Assembly (NCBI GenBank): GCA_959604115.1
Contig: CAUHBW010000176.1
Location: 1 to 7,831, forward strand
From: an uncultured Bilophila sp.
Lineage (GTDB): Bacteria > Desulfobacterota > Desulfovibrionia > Desulfovibrionales > Desulfovibrionaceae
DNA length: 7,831 nt
Reading direction: 5' to 3'
Of the stretch, positions 1 to 7,530 are shown in pieces. Within the stretch, counting starts at the first letter, position 1. Each line of letters starts with the position of its first letter. The translations under genes were made by a program, and so were the position numbers. Below the pieces are notes generated by a model. That model was not told the origin of the DNA. It worked only from the letters and a program-made list of their open reading frames with translations, and did not search any database.

Positions 1-9
1 GGGGGGGTG

Positions 10-27
10 GGGGTGGTACCCCGTTTT
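10..27 (+). terminator. Possible short intrinsic terminator at the window edge
   Basis: GGGGT (10-14), loop GGT, ACCCC (18-22), then G and TTTT (24-27). This could end a plus-strand gene lying left of the window, converging on the minus-strand operon that ends at 64. The stem is only five pairs and sits in a G-rich edge (G7-T-G5), so it may be chance. On the minus strand no U-tract follows it. Confidence 0.25.
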
Positions 28-63
28 CATTGTGGGTTCCCCTCCCCAAACCCCAAGATACTT

Positions 64-387
64 TTACAGCAACCACCCGAACTTGGTGCGTAGCGGGGCG
101 AGATGCGCGGCGCGGCGCTCTTCGCGGTCCTTCTCCAGCCGGGCGATGTCGCCTTCAAGCAGGGCGAGGTCGTCGGAAAACTGTTCGCGCCGGGGATCGG
201 CAAGGGTCGCCATTCGGGCAAGCTCGGTCTGGAGGGCCTGCCGACGGCCGCGCATGAGCGACAGACGGCGCTGATAGCCGATGTCCGGCCCGGCGAGCCA
301 GCGGCTTTCGGTCCACAGAACCCACAGACCGAGATGGATGGTCCGAAACAGTTCTTCAATGCGGTTCAGCAAGGTCTGCGTGTCCAT
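64..387 (-). CDS. Small conserved-style coiled-coil protein of unknown function
   Basis: A 107-residue protein with no signal peptide or membrane segment, presumably cytoplasmic. I do not recognise a family. The N-terminal third is amphipathic and tryptophan-rich (W22, W25, W30 within about ten residues). Residues about 40-98 are heptad-like, rich in Leu, Arg, Glu and Ala, and should form a helical hairpin or coiled coil; the tail is aromatic and hydrophobic (ends in GWLL). The start is set by its ATG sharing one base with the stop of the upstream lipoprotein gene (TGATG at 387), with AGGA just before it and AGGGGAC a little further upstream. This points to translational coupling as the last visible gene of the rpoH-side unit. 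A much longer reading of the same frame through the upstream gene is a shadow. A partner role for the adjacent lipoproteins is possible but unproven. Confidence 0.75.
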   Translation of the reverse strand: MDTQTLLNRIEELFRTIHLGLWVLWTESRWLAGPDIGYQRRLSLMRGRRQALQTELARMATLADPRREQFSDDLALLEGDIARLEKDREERRAAHLAPLRTKFGWLL

Positions 388-1193
388 CAGTCCTGTCCCC
401 TTTTGATGGGTTCGATGACGGTTCCCGCCGGAATGTCCAGCGTCAGCTGCTCGTCCGCGAACTTCGCTTCCGGCTTCTGGCGATCCTTGACCAGCAGGAT
501 GGCGGCGTATCCGCCGGGATGGGCCAGCTTGAACTTGTAGGGCAGGGGCGGGTTGCCGTCGTCGTACCCGATGTCCATGACCCAGCCGCCCTTCGCGTCG
601 TCTTCGGTCCAGCGGACGGGCAGGCCGTCGGGACGCAATTCCAGCGTTCCGCCGAGAAGGCCGTCGGACAGGGTATAGGCGACGTCGCCGTTGGGCAGCG
701 CCTGCGGATTGAGCCCTTGGGCCATGCCGAAGACCTCGTGGAACCGTCCCCGCATGAGCGCGGAGAAGTCCCGCAGGGCGAAGGGCACGGGTTTGCCGAA
801 GTTGAGCTGCACGCGCTGCGGCCCCGAGTGGACGATGGCCTTGTTCTCGTTGGGGGAGTAGGCGGTGAAGCTGTCCTGCGTCTCCTGAATGCGGGCCGCG
901 ATCGCGCCCACGCCCGCCATGACGTCGAGACGGATGGGCAGGTAGCCGTTGCTCCAGAGCAGAAGCGTCACCCGGCGGGTGTCGCCCTGCGTGCCGAAGC
1001 GCAGGCTGCCGCTCAGGCGGTAGGGATCGTGTTCCGAGCCGCGCGCCGAGGCGTAGCTCTGGTAGGCTTTCCACGTCGCGTCGGAGGCGCCGGGGGCTCC
1101 CTGTTCGACGCCGCGCGTGGCGCAGGCCTGAAGCGTCAGGGCCAGCAGGGCCAGCAGCGTCAGGCGGAACGGGACGGAAAGGCGGATGTTCAT
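387..1193 (-). CDS. Outer-membrane lipoprotein, LolB/LolA-like (probable)
   Basis: A 268-residue secreted lipoprotein. The signal peptide has a short basic start, a leucine-rich core (about residues 10-20) and a clear lipobox LQAC with the lipidated Cys at 24. Alanine at +2 (not Asp) predicts sorting to the outer membrane. The mature part is beta-rich. Residues about 57-104 have alternating strands including LLLW, LPIRLDV and GAIAARI, resembling the pattern of LolB, the outer-membrane receptor that inserts lipoproteins delivered by LolA; a later PVPF..RDFSALMRGR segment also fits. LolB of E. coli is about 207 residues, so this protein is longer and the identity is an inference from pattern; a DUF4292-type relative is the main alternative. 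Its ATG overlaps the stop of the upstream TPR gene (ATGA, 1190-1193) and no good Shine-Dalgarno precedes it, so translation is probably coupled. Confidence 0.75.
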   Translation of the reverse strand: MNIRLSVPFRLTLLALLALTLQACATRGVEQGAPGASDATWKAYQSYASARGSEHDPYRLSGSLRFGTQGDTRRVTLLLWSNGYLPIRLDVMAGVGAIAARIQETQDSFTAYSPNENKAIVHSGPQRVQLNFGKPVPFALRDFSALMRGRFHEVFGMAQGLNPQALPNGDVAYTLSDGLLGGTLELRPDGLPVRWTEDDAKGGWVMDIGYDDGNPPLPYKFKLAHPGGYAAILLVKDRQKPEAKFADEQLTLDIPAGTVIEPIKRGQD

Positions 1194-2959
1194 AGCGAAT
1201 TCAGCTTGTTGCGGATGATTTCAGGATTGGGATGATCCAGTTCGAGAGCCCGCTCCCAGCCGATGCGCGCCTCTTTCTTGAGGCCCTGCGCGTTGGCGAT
1301 GTCGCCGTAATGTTCCCAGATGGTGGGATCGCCGCCGTCGGGGAGACTCGTCGCCCGGCTGATGAACGCCCACGCCTCGGCGATTTCGCCCCGGCGGAAA
1401 TGCGCCCACGCGAGGGAGTCGAGGATGTAGGCATGGTCCGGTGCCTGTTTGAGTGCGGCGGAGAGCAGCGAGATCGCGCGGTCGAGCTCCTTGCCCTGTT
1501 CGGCCAGCGAGTAGCCGACGTAGTTCAGGGCCTGATAATCCTCGGGACTGCGGGCGATGATTTCTTCCATTACCGCGAGGGCCTCGCGCTTGCGGCCGAG
1601 GGAATCCAGCACGCTCCCGTAGACGTAGGCGATTTCGTCGTCCGACGGCCAGATGGACTGCGCCGCCGAGGCCGCGGAGAGGGCTTCCCTGTAGCGTTCC
1701 TGCAACAGATACAGGTGGATCTCCATGAGCCGGAAATCCCGTTCCGTGGGGAACTGGCTCTGGCCCTGATGGATGAGCCGCATGGCGTCGTCGTAGCGGC
1801 CCTGATCGTGCAGAAGCTGGATGCGGAGGCGCAGCGCGCGGTCGTAGAACCGGTTTTCCGCAGGGATGGCCTCAAGGTAGTCCAGCGTCTCCTGTACGTC
1901 CTTGTGGGATTCGTAGGCGATGGCCGCAAGATAGAAATTGACCTCGTCCGGCGCATTGGGGTCGGTCTTGAGACCTTCCAGCAGGGTTTCTGCCTGCGTG
2001 AAGCGTTTGGCGTCCAGAAAGAGCGTCGCCGCCGTGAGCTTGTAGCCGTAGGTGGCGGGACCGTTCTGGGCGTATTCCAGCGCCTTGTCGGGCTTTCCGG
2101 CCCGGAGCTGACCTTCGACCATCCGAATCCAGATGTCCGGGTTGTCGGGATCCTGCTCGATGAGGCTGTTGTAGATTTCGTTGGCTTCGGCGTACTGCCT
2201 GCCCGCTTCCAGCAGTCGGGCCAGCTCGAACCACGCGTCGAGGAATTCGGGGCTTTCCTGCACCGCGAGCCGGAGCTGGTGGATGGCCTTCTGGGGCTGG
2301 TTGAGTCCGACGAGGGCCTGCGCGTGGGCGTAGCGGACGAAGGAGGTCCGCAGGCGCTGCGGCAGGGCCGAGAACACGTCGTTGGCCTGCTTGAAGTGCC
2401 CGGTCTTGACGTAGAGGATGCCGAGTTCCTGTTGGACCAGCTCGGAATCGGGGCTATTTTTGCGGAAATCCTGAAGAATTTTAAGAGCCTGAGCGTTGTC
2501 GCCCTGTTCGAGCCATGTTTCCGCGAGCAGCAGGTGCAGCCCGAGATCGCCGGGCACGCGCTTGACCGCCTGCTCCAGCAGTTTGCGGGCTTCGCTGGTT
2601 TCCCGGTTGAGCATGAGCCACGCCGCCGCGTCCACGAAGGGCTGCGCCCGGTTTTCCATCGTGAGAAGCAGGCGCGCGGCCTCAAGGACGCCTTCCCGGT
2701 CGTCGTTGCGGATGGACTGGTCGAGCAGCAGCGTCGCGTAGGTATGCTGGGCTTCGGGGGAAAGTTCCCACTGGGCCGGTTCCTGCGGCGTGCTGCGGGC
2801 GCACCCCGTGAGCATCTGTACGGCCAGCGCGGCACAGACGATCCCGCGCAACAGATTGCGGACAAGACCCGGGCCGGGGGGGGAGTCCCCCGCGCGGACG
2901 GGAGACGGCACGGCCGCGAGCGGGGCCGCGGGCTGGAAGAGGCGAACGCAGAAACTCAT
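1190..2959 (-). CDS. TPR-repeat lipoprotein
   Basis: A 589-residue protein made almost entirely of tetratricopeptide repeats, roughly ten or more from residue about 90 to the end. Typical repeat signatures are A..WLEQGDNAQAL, YVKTGHFKQA, LARLLEAGRQYAEA, DSLAWAHFRRGEIAEA and HYGDIANAQGLKKEA. It has a hydrophobic segment ending in a lipobox, LTGC, with the lipidated Cys at residue 53 and Ala at +2, so it is probably an outer-membrane lipoprotein facing the periplasm. TPR arrays of this kind are protein-protein scaffolds in envelope assembly or polysaccharide export; no specific partner can be read. The start is uncertain. ATG at 2957-2959 leaves an unusually long 35-residue leader before the hydrophobic core and has a poor Shine-Dalgarno. 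A TTG at 3053-3055 would overlap the rpoH stop and add 32 residues. An internal TTG nearer the core would give a more normal signal peptide. Confidence 0.88.
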   Translation of the reverse strand: MSFCVRLFQPAAPLAAVPSPVRAGDSPPGPGLVRNLLRGIVCAALAVQMLTGCARSTPQEPAQWELSPEAQHTYATLLLDQSIRNDDREGVLEAARLLLTMENRAQPFVDAAAWLMLNRETSEARKLLEQAVKRVPGDLGLHLLLAETWLEQGDNAQALKILQDFRKNSPDSELVQQELGILYVKTGHFKQANDVFSALPQRLRTSFVRYAHAQALVGLNQPQKAIHQLRLAVQESPEFLDAWFELARLLEAGRQYAEANEIYNSLIEQDPDNPDIWIRMVEGQLRAGKPDKALEYAQNGPATYGYKLTAATLFLDAKRFTQAETLLEGLKTDPNAPDEVNFYLAAIAYESHKDVQETLDYLEAIPAENRFYDRALRLRIQLLHDQGRYDDAMRLIHQGQSQFPTERDFRLMEIHLYLLQERYREALSAASAAQSIWPSDDEIAYVYGSVLDSLGRKREALAVMEEIIARSPEDYQALNYVGYSLAEQGKELDRAISLLSAALKQAPDHAYILDSLAWAHFRRGEIAEAWAFISRATSLPDGGDPTIWEHYGDIANAQGLKKEARIGWERALELDHPNPEIIRNKLNSL

Positions 2960-3051
2960 GGGTAGACTCTGGGGGGTTAAAACACGGGTAACAGCGGATA
3001 ACGAATACCCTAAACGGGGCCGAACAACAACCGGAGAATCCCCATCTTTCG

Positions 3052-4224
<1,173 letters not shown>

Positions 4225-4233
4225 GCGGTGATT

Positions 4234-4241
4234 ACGTCCTT
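4234..4241 (-). promoter_or_regulatory. Shine-Dalgarno deciding the rpoH start
   Basis: On the minus strand AAGGACGT matches seven of eight bases of AAGGAGGT and ends nine bases before ATG 4222-4224. If translation began at 4248 instead, this motif would lie inside the coding sequence. Confidence 0.45.
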
Positions 4242-4271
4242 TTGCCATAAATCCTTGTATGAAGGCTTGAG

Positions 4272-4323
4272 GGCGGGTTTCGCCGCTCCGGCGCCGGGCA
4301 AGGCACTCCGCGGCGGACCCGCC
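4272..4323 (-). promoter_or_regulatory. Long two-part hairpin in the rpoH leader
   Basis: GGCGGGT (4272-4278) pairs with ACCCGCC (4317-4323). After a small asymmetric interruption, CGCCGC (4281-4286) pairs with GCGGCG (4310-4315). The apical region holds a further 10-base palindrome, CCGGCGCCGG (4288-4297). No U-tract follows on either strand, so it is not an intrinsic terminator. It lies about 30 bases upstream of the rpoH Shine-Dalgarno and would be in the mRNA leader if transcription starts near 4377. A regulatory role is inference. Confidence 0.4.
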
Positions 4324-4383
4324 TCATGGTGTCACGAAAAAAATCATGGAGGGAAGGCCCGTACGGCGGGACTTCCGGAATGG

Positions 4384-4412
4384 ATGCTATAGTTTTGGTT
4401 TGTCCTTTTCAA
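4384..4412 (-). promoter_or_regulatory. Candidate sigma-70 promoter for rpoH
   Basis: On the minus strand TTGAAA (4412-4407) is followed after 17 bases by TAGCAT (4389-4384). The -35 matches five of six consensus bases and the -10 four of six. It would give a leader of about 150 bases carrying the 4272-4323 hairpin. It overlaps the candidate metH -10 on the other strand. Assigned by eye only. Confidence 0.33.
4385..4393 (+). promoter_or_regulatory. Candidate extended -10 promoter for metH
   Basis: TGCTATAGT matches the extended -10 form TGnTATAAT with one mismatch. No convincing -35 lies 17 bases upstream, which extended -10 promoters tolerate. Start of transcription would be near 4400, giving a leader of about 119 bases before the GTG at 4519. 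Confidence 0.35.
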
Positions 4413-4442
4413 CGATTTTCAGTAGACAGGAACGCAGGGGAG

Positions 4443-4463
4443 GGGCCGCCGGACGCGCGGCCC
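4443..4463 (+). repeat. GC-rich hairpin in the metH leader
   Basis: GGGCCGC (4443-4449) and GCGGCCC (4457-4463) form a perfect seven-pair stem around a seven-base loop. No U-tract follows, so it is not a terminator. It lies between two copies of GACAGG (4425-4430 and 4493-4498) and could be enclosed by the alternative pairing described for the palindrome at 4483-4498. Confidence 0.5.
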
Positions 4464-4482
4464 GCATGACGCTTCATTCAAA

Positions 4483-4498
4483 CCTGTCCGCGGACAGG
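4483..4498 (+). promoter_or_regulatory. 16-base perfect palindrome next to the metH RBS
   Basis: CCTGTCCGCGGACAGG reads the same on both strands. As DNA it looks like an operator for a dimeric repressor; as RNA it forms a six-pair stem with a CGCG loop ending eight bases before the Shine-Dalgarno. The half-site GACAGG occurs once more at 4425-4430, and TTCAT flanks the palindrome on both sides (4473-4477, 4501-4505). The palindrome is seen directly; which protein or RNA mechanism uses it is unknown. Confidence 0.5.
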
Positions 4499-4506
4499 CG
4501 TTCATA

Positions 4507-4512
4507 AAGGAG
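4507..4512 (+). promoter_or_regulatory. Shine-Dalgarno fixing the metH GTG start
   Basis: AAGGAG with a six-base spacer to GTG 4519-4521. This near-ideal site supports the non-ATG start. Confidence 0.75.
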
Positions 4513-4518
4513 AACCGC

Positions 4519-6936
4519 GTGGCGAATTTTCGTAGCGCGCTCGCATCAGGGCGTATTCTCGTTCTCGACGGGGCCATGGGAACCATGCTGCAGGCCAGAG
4601 GGCTGCCCGCCGGGGAACATCCCGAACAATTCTGCCTTGATCGCCCGGAAGTGCTCCGGGGCATTCACGCCGACTATCTTGCCGCGGGCGCGGACATCAT
4701 CCTGACCTGCACGTTCGGCGGTTCCCGGCTGAAACTGCCCGCAGGGCTCGAACCCACGCCGTTCAACCGGGCGATGGCCCGGATCGCCCGCGACGCCGCC
4801 GACGCGGCGGGGCGCGAAGTTTTCGTCGCCGGCGATATGGGGCCGTGCGGACAGTTCGTGCGCCCGCTCGGTGATCTGCACCCGATGGAGCTGTACGACG
4901 CCTTCCGGGAACAGGTGCGCGGCCTCGTCGAGGGCGGCGTCGATCTGATCCTCATCGAAACCCAGTTCGATCTGGCGGAAGTCCGCATCGCGGTGGCCGC
5001 CGTGCGGGCCGAGTGCGATCTGCCGGTCATGGTGTCCATGACCTTCGAGCAGGGCACCAGCCTGACCGGGACCACGCCCGAAATCTTCGCCGAAACCATG
5101 CAGAACCTCGGCGTGGACGCCCTCGGCCTCAACTGCGGCCTCGGACCCGAGGAGATGGCCCCGATCATGGAGCGTTTCCTCGCCTGTTCCGGCGTGCCCG
5201 TGTTCGCGGAGCCCAACGCCGGGCTGCCCGAGCTGGTGGACGGCAAGACGGTCTTCCGCCTGCCTCCCGCCCCCTTTGCCGAAAAGACGGCGGCGTTCGT
5301 CGGTATGGGTGCGCGGCTCGTGGGCGGCTGCTGCGGCACGACCCCTGAGCACATCGCGGCCCTGCGCCGCGCCGTGGATGCCGTGGAACGCCATCCAGCC
5401 CCGTCCGTGACGCCTTCGGGCATCGTCCTGACGACCCGCACCAACCTCGTCCGCATCGGTTCGTCCGAACCGTTCGCCATCATCGGGGAACGCATCAATC
5501 CCACGGGCAAGAAGCCGTTGCAGGCCGAACTGCAGGCCGGGGAATACGGCCTCGCCATGCGTTTCGCCGCCGAACAGGTCGCTCTCGGCGCGCCGGTCCT
5601 CGACGTGAACGTGGGCGCGCCCATGGTCGATGAAACCGTGCTTCTGCCCGAACTCGTGCAGCGGCTCACCGGCAAGCACGGCAATCCCCTTTCCCTCGAT
5701 TCCTCCCACCCGGACGCCATCGCCGCCGCCCTGCCGTTCTGTCCCGGTTCCGCGCTGGTCAACTCCATCAGCGGCGAGGCCGACCGCATGGAACGCCTCG
5801 GGCCGCTGTGCAGACAGTGGGGCGCACCGTTCATCCTGCTGCCGATTCAGGGCCGCAAGCTGCCGGTGAAGGCGTCGGATCGCATCGCGATCATCGAGGC
5901 CATGCTCGACAAGGCCGCCGTGCTCGGCATTCCGCGCCGCCTCGTGCTCGTGGACGTGCTCGCGCTCGCCGTGGCCTCCAAGGCCGAAGCCGCCCGCGAA
6001 GGGCTGGAAACCATCCGCTGGTGCGCCGCGCACGGCCTGCCGACCTCCATCGGCCTGTCAAACATTTCCTTCGGCCTGCCCGCCCGCGAGCTGGTGAACA
6101 CCACCTTCCTCGCCATGGCGATGGGCGCGGGGCTGTGCTCCTGCATCGCCAACCCCTCCAGCGGACGCCTGCGCGAAGCCAAGGCCGCCGGGGACGTGCT
6201 CATGGCCCACGACCGCGACGCCGCCTCGTTCGTGAACGGCTACGCCGCGTGGACTCCCGGCGACGGCGGGACGGCGGACGCCTCCGCGTTCGCCCGCGTT
6301 TCGGCGCGCACGGTGGAGGAGGCCGTCATCCTCGGGGACCGCGAAAGCGTGGTCGGTCTGGTGGAAAAGGAACTGGAGGCCGGAGTTGATCCCTTTGAAC
6401 TGGTGCGCGGACGGCTCATTCCCGCCATCACCGAAGTGGGCTCGAAATACGAGCGCCGCGAATACTTCCTCCCGCAGCTCCTGCGTTCGGCGGAAACCAT
6501 GCAGACGGCGTTCGCCCGGCTCAAGCCGCTGCTGGAACGCGAGGCGCATGCGGAAGAACAGAAGGTCATCGTCGTCGCCACCGTTGAAGGCGACATCCAC
6601 GACATCGGCAAGAACATCGTCAGCCTCATGCTCGGCAACCACGGCTTCAAGGTCGTAGATCTGGGCAAGGACGTGAAGGCCGAAGCCATCGTCGAGGCCG
6701 CGACCGCGCACAAGGCCGACCTCATCGGGCTTTCCGCGCTCATGACCACCACCATGGTCCGCATGCGGGACACGGTGGACCTCGTGAAGGCGCGCGGGCT
6801 CGACGTGGACGTCATGGTCGGCGGGGCCGTCGTGACCCCCGCGTTCGCGGAAAGCATCGGCGCGAACTATTCGTCCGACGCCGTGGACGCCGTGCGGCTC
6901 GCCAAGAGCCTCATCGCCGCCCGCAAGAACCATTAA
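4519..6936 (+). CDS. metH: B12-dependent methionine synthase, short form without reactivation domain
   Basis: An 805-residue cytoplasmic enzyme that moves a methyl group from methyl-tetrahydrofolate through cobalamin to homocysteine. Residues about 1-290 are the homocysteine methyltransferase barrel: DGAMGT (17-22), ILTCTFGG, and zinc ligands Cys206 (GLNCG) and Cys271/Cys272 (GGCCGTTPEH). Residues about 315-570 are the pterin-binding barrel: GERINPTG (323-330), DVNVGAP (362-368), SLDSS and NSIS. Residues about 590-675 are the four-helix cobalamin cap. Residues about 682-800 are the B12 Rossmann domain with DIHDIG (692-697), where His694 is the predicted lower cobalt ligand, then GLSALMT and VGGA. 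The protein stops there; the roughly 330-residue SAM-binding reactivation domain of E. coli MetH (1227 residues) is absent. GTG start with AAGGAG six bases upstream. A thioredoxin-like gene follows after 16 bases. Confidence 0.95.
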   Translation: MANFRSALASGRILVLDGAMGTMLQARGLPAGEHPEQFCLDRPEVLRGIHADYLAAGADIILTCTFGGSRLKLPAGLEPTPFNRAMARIARDAADAAGREVFVAGDMGPCGQFVRPLGDLHPMELYDAFREQVRGLVEGGVDLILIETQFDLAEVRIAVAAVRAECDLPVMVSMTFEQGTSLTGTTPEIFAETMQNLGVDALGLNCGLGPEEMAPIMERFLACSGVPVFAEPNAGLPELVDGKTVFRLPPAPFAEKTAAFVGMGARLVGGCCGTTPEHIAALRRAVDAVERHPAPSVTPSGIVLTTRTNLVRIGSSEPFAIIGERINPTGKKPLQAELQAGEYGLAMRFAAEQVALGAPVLDVNVGAPMVDETVLLPELVQRLTGKHGNPLSLDSSHPDAIAAALPFCPGSALVNSISGEADRMERLGPLCRQWGAPFILLPIQGRKLPVKASDRIAIIEAMLDKAAVLGIPRRLVLVDVLALAVASKAEAAREGLETIRWCAAHGLPTSIGLSNISFGLPARELVNTTFLAMAMGAGLCSCIANPSSGRLREAKAAGDVLMAHDRDAASFVNGYAAWTPGDGGTADASAFARVSARTVEEAVILGDRESVVGLVEKELEAGVDPFELVRGRLIPAITEVGSKYERREYFLPQLLRSAETMQTAFARLKPLLEREAHAEEQKVIVVATVEGDIHDIGKNIVSLMLGNHGFKVVDLGKDVKAEAIVEAATAHKADLIGLSALMTTTMVRMRDTVDLVKARGLDVDVMVGGAVVTPAFAESIGANYSSDAVDAVRLAKSLIAARKNH

Positions 6937-6952
6937 CCGAAAAGGAGCCGCC

Positions 6953-7429
6953 ATGCGCCGCCTATCCTTTCTGATAGCCCTGCTGGCCTGCCTTGTTCTG
7001 GCCCTGCCCGCGCTCGCCGCGCCCGCCAAGGACAAGGGCATTCCCAACATCACCGGCGTCGAGGTGCTCGACATCGTCAAATCCAATCCGGGAAAGGTCG
7101 TTTTCCTCAACTTCTTCGCCACGTGGTGCCCGCCCTGCCGGGAGGAACTGCCCGAGCTGATCGAAGTCCGCAAGGCGTTTCCCGAAGACAAGGTGGTCAT
7201 CGTGAGCGTTTCGCTTGACAGCGATCGCCAGAAGTTGGAATCCTTCGCCAAGGGGATGGGCTTCAACTATCCGGTCTATCTTGCGGAACCCGACGTGGGC
7301 GGGCTGTTCGGGATTTCTTCCATCCCCTTCAACCTGCTCTACGACAAGACCGGGAAGCTGGTCGCCGGAGGCCCCGGCATGGTCGGCAAGGAAGACCTTG
7401 AGGAAGCGTTCAGCGGCCTTCTCAATTGA
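6953..7429 (+). CDS. Secreted TlpA/ResA-family thioredoxin-like protein
   Basis: A 158-residue thiol-disulfide oxidoreductase. The N-terminus is a Sec signal peptide: MRR, a hydrophobic core (about residues 5-20) and a probable cleavage after ALA near residue 22. There is no lipobox or retained anchor, so a soluble periplasmic protein is likely. The thioredoxin fold shows FFATWCPPC (active-site Cys59 and Cys62), VSVSLDSD, and the cis-proline loop SSIPFNLLYD with Pro125. WCPPC plus a signal peptide points to TlpA/ResA-type proteins that keep periplasmic cysteines reduced, as in cytochrome c maturation; the exact substrate cannot be read. AAGGAG lies five bases before the ATG. The gene sits 16 bases after metH and before a strong terminator, so the two are probably co-transcribed even though the products act in different compartments. 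Confidence 0.92.
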   Translation: MRRLSFLIALLACLVLALPALAAPAKDKGIPNITGVEVLDIVKSNPGKVVFLNFFATWCPPCREELPELIEVRKAFPEDKVVIVSVSLDSDRQKLESFAKGMGFNYPVYLAEPDVGGLFGISSIPFNLLYDKTGKLVAGGPGMVGKEDLEEAFSGLLN

Positions 7430-7437
7430 TTTGGTAT

Positions 7438-7474
7438 GCGTCCGGGGGACCCGCCGTTTCCCGGACGCCGTTTT
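7438..7474 (+). terminator. Intrinsic terminator after the metH-thioredoxin unit
   Basis: GCGTCCGGG (7438-7446) and CCCGGACGC (7460-7468) form a perfect nine-pair GC-rich stem with a 13-base loop, followed by CG and TTTT (7471-7474). It starts eight bases after the thioredoxin stop codon. The U-tract is short but the stem is strong. The loop segment 7451-7458 is complementary to 7499-7506, which could interfere with or stabilise the fold. Confidence 0.75.
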
Positions 7475-7475
7475 C

Positions 7476-7495
7476 CCGGCCTGTTTTGGGGCCGG
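7476..7495 (+). repeat. Second hairpin in the acetyltransferase leader
   Basis: CCGGCC (7476-7481) pairs with GGCCGG (7490-7495) around an eight-base T-rich loop. It can be extended by GCCGTT (7467-7472) with AACGGC (7499-7504), but that outer pairing takes bases from the 3' end and U-tract of the preceding terminator. It may be part of an attenuator; this is inference. Confidence 0.35.
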
Positions 7496-7510
7496 ATCAA
7501 CGGCGGCTAC

Positions 7511-7521
7511 CCCCTGAGGGG
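7511..7521 (+). promoter_or_regulatory. Small hairpin covering the acetyltransferase RBS
   Basis: CCCC (7511-7514), loop TGA, GGGG (7518-7521). The 3' arm overlaps the Shine-Dalgarno GGGAGG (7519-7524), which lies six bases before ATG 7531. If it folds, it would lower initiation. Four pairs is short, so the effect is uncertain. Confidence 0.3.
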
Positions 7522-7530
7522 AGGAAGTCG

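Noticed and set aside
1232..2965. 577-codon plus-strand open frame opposite the TPR gene
   Set aside because: It is a GC-driven antisense shadow. It has no recognisable motif, and the opposite strand encodes clear TPR repeats over the whole length.
2960..3051. Terminator or promoter between rpoH and the TPR gene
   Set aside because: Only an interrupted GGGG/CCCC stem with small inner pairs and no proper U-tract is visible, and no good -35/-10 pair. Not strong enough to annotate.
4400..4518. Cobalamin, SAM or SAH riboswitch in the metH leader
   Set aside because: Expected from gene function, but I find no B12 box and no match to the SAH or SAM riboswitch cores. The leader's own hairpins are listed separately.
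4546..6033. 495-codon minus-strand open frame inside metH, and a similar 402-codon one at 6058-7266
   Set aside because: Both are His- and Gly-rich mirror frames of metH and the thioredoxin gene, with no domain signature.
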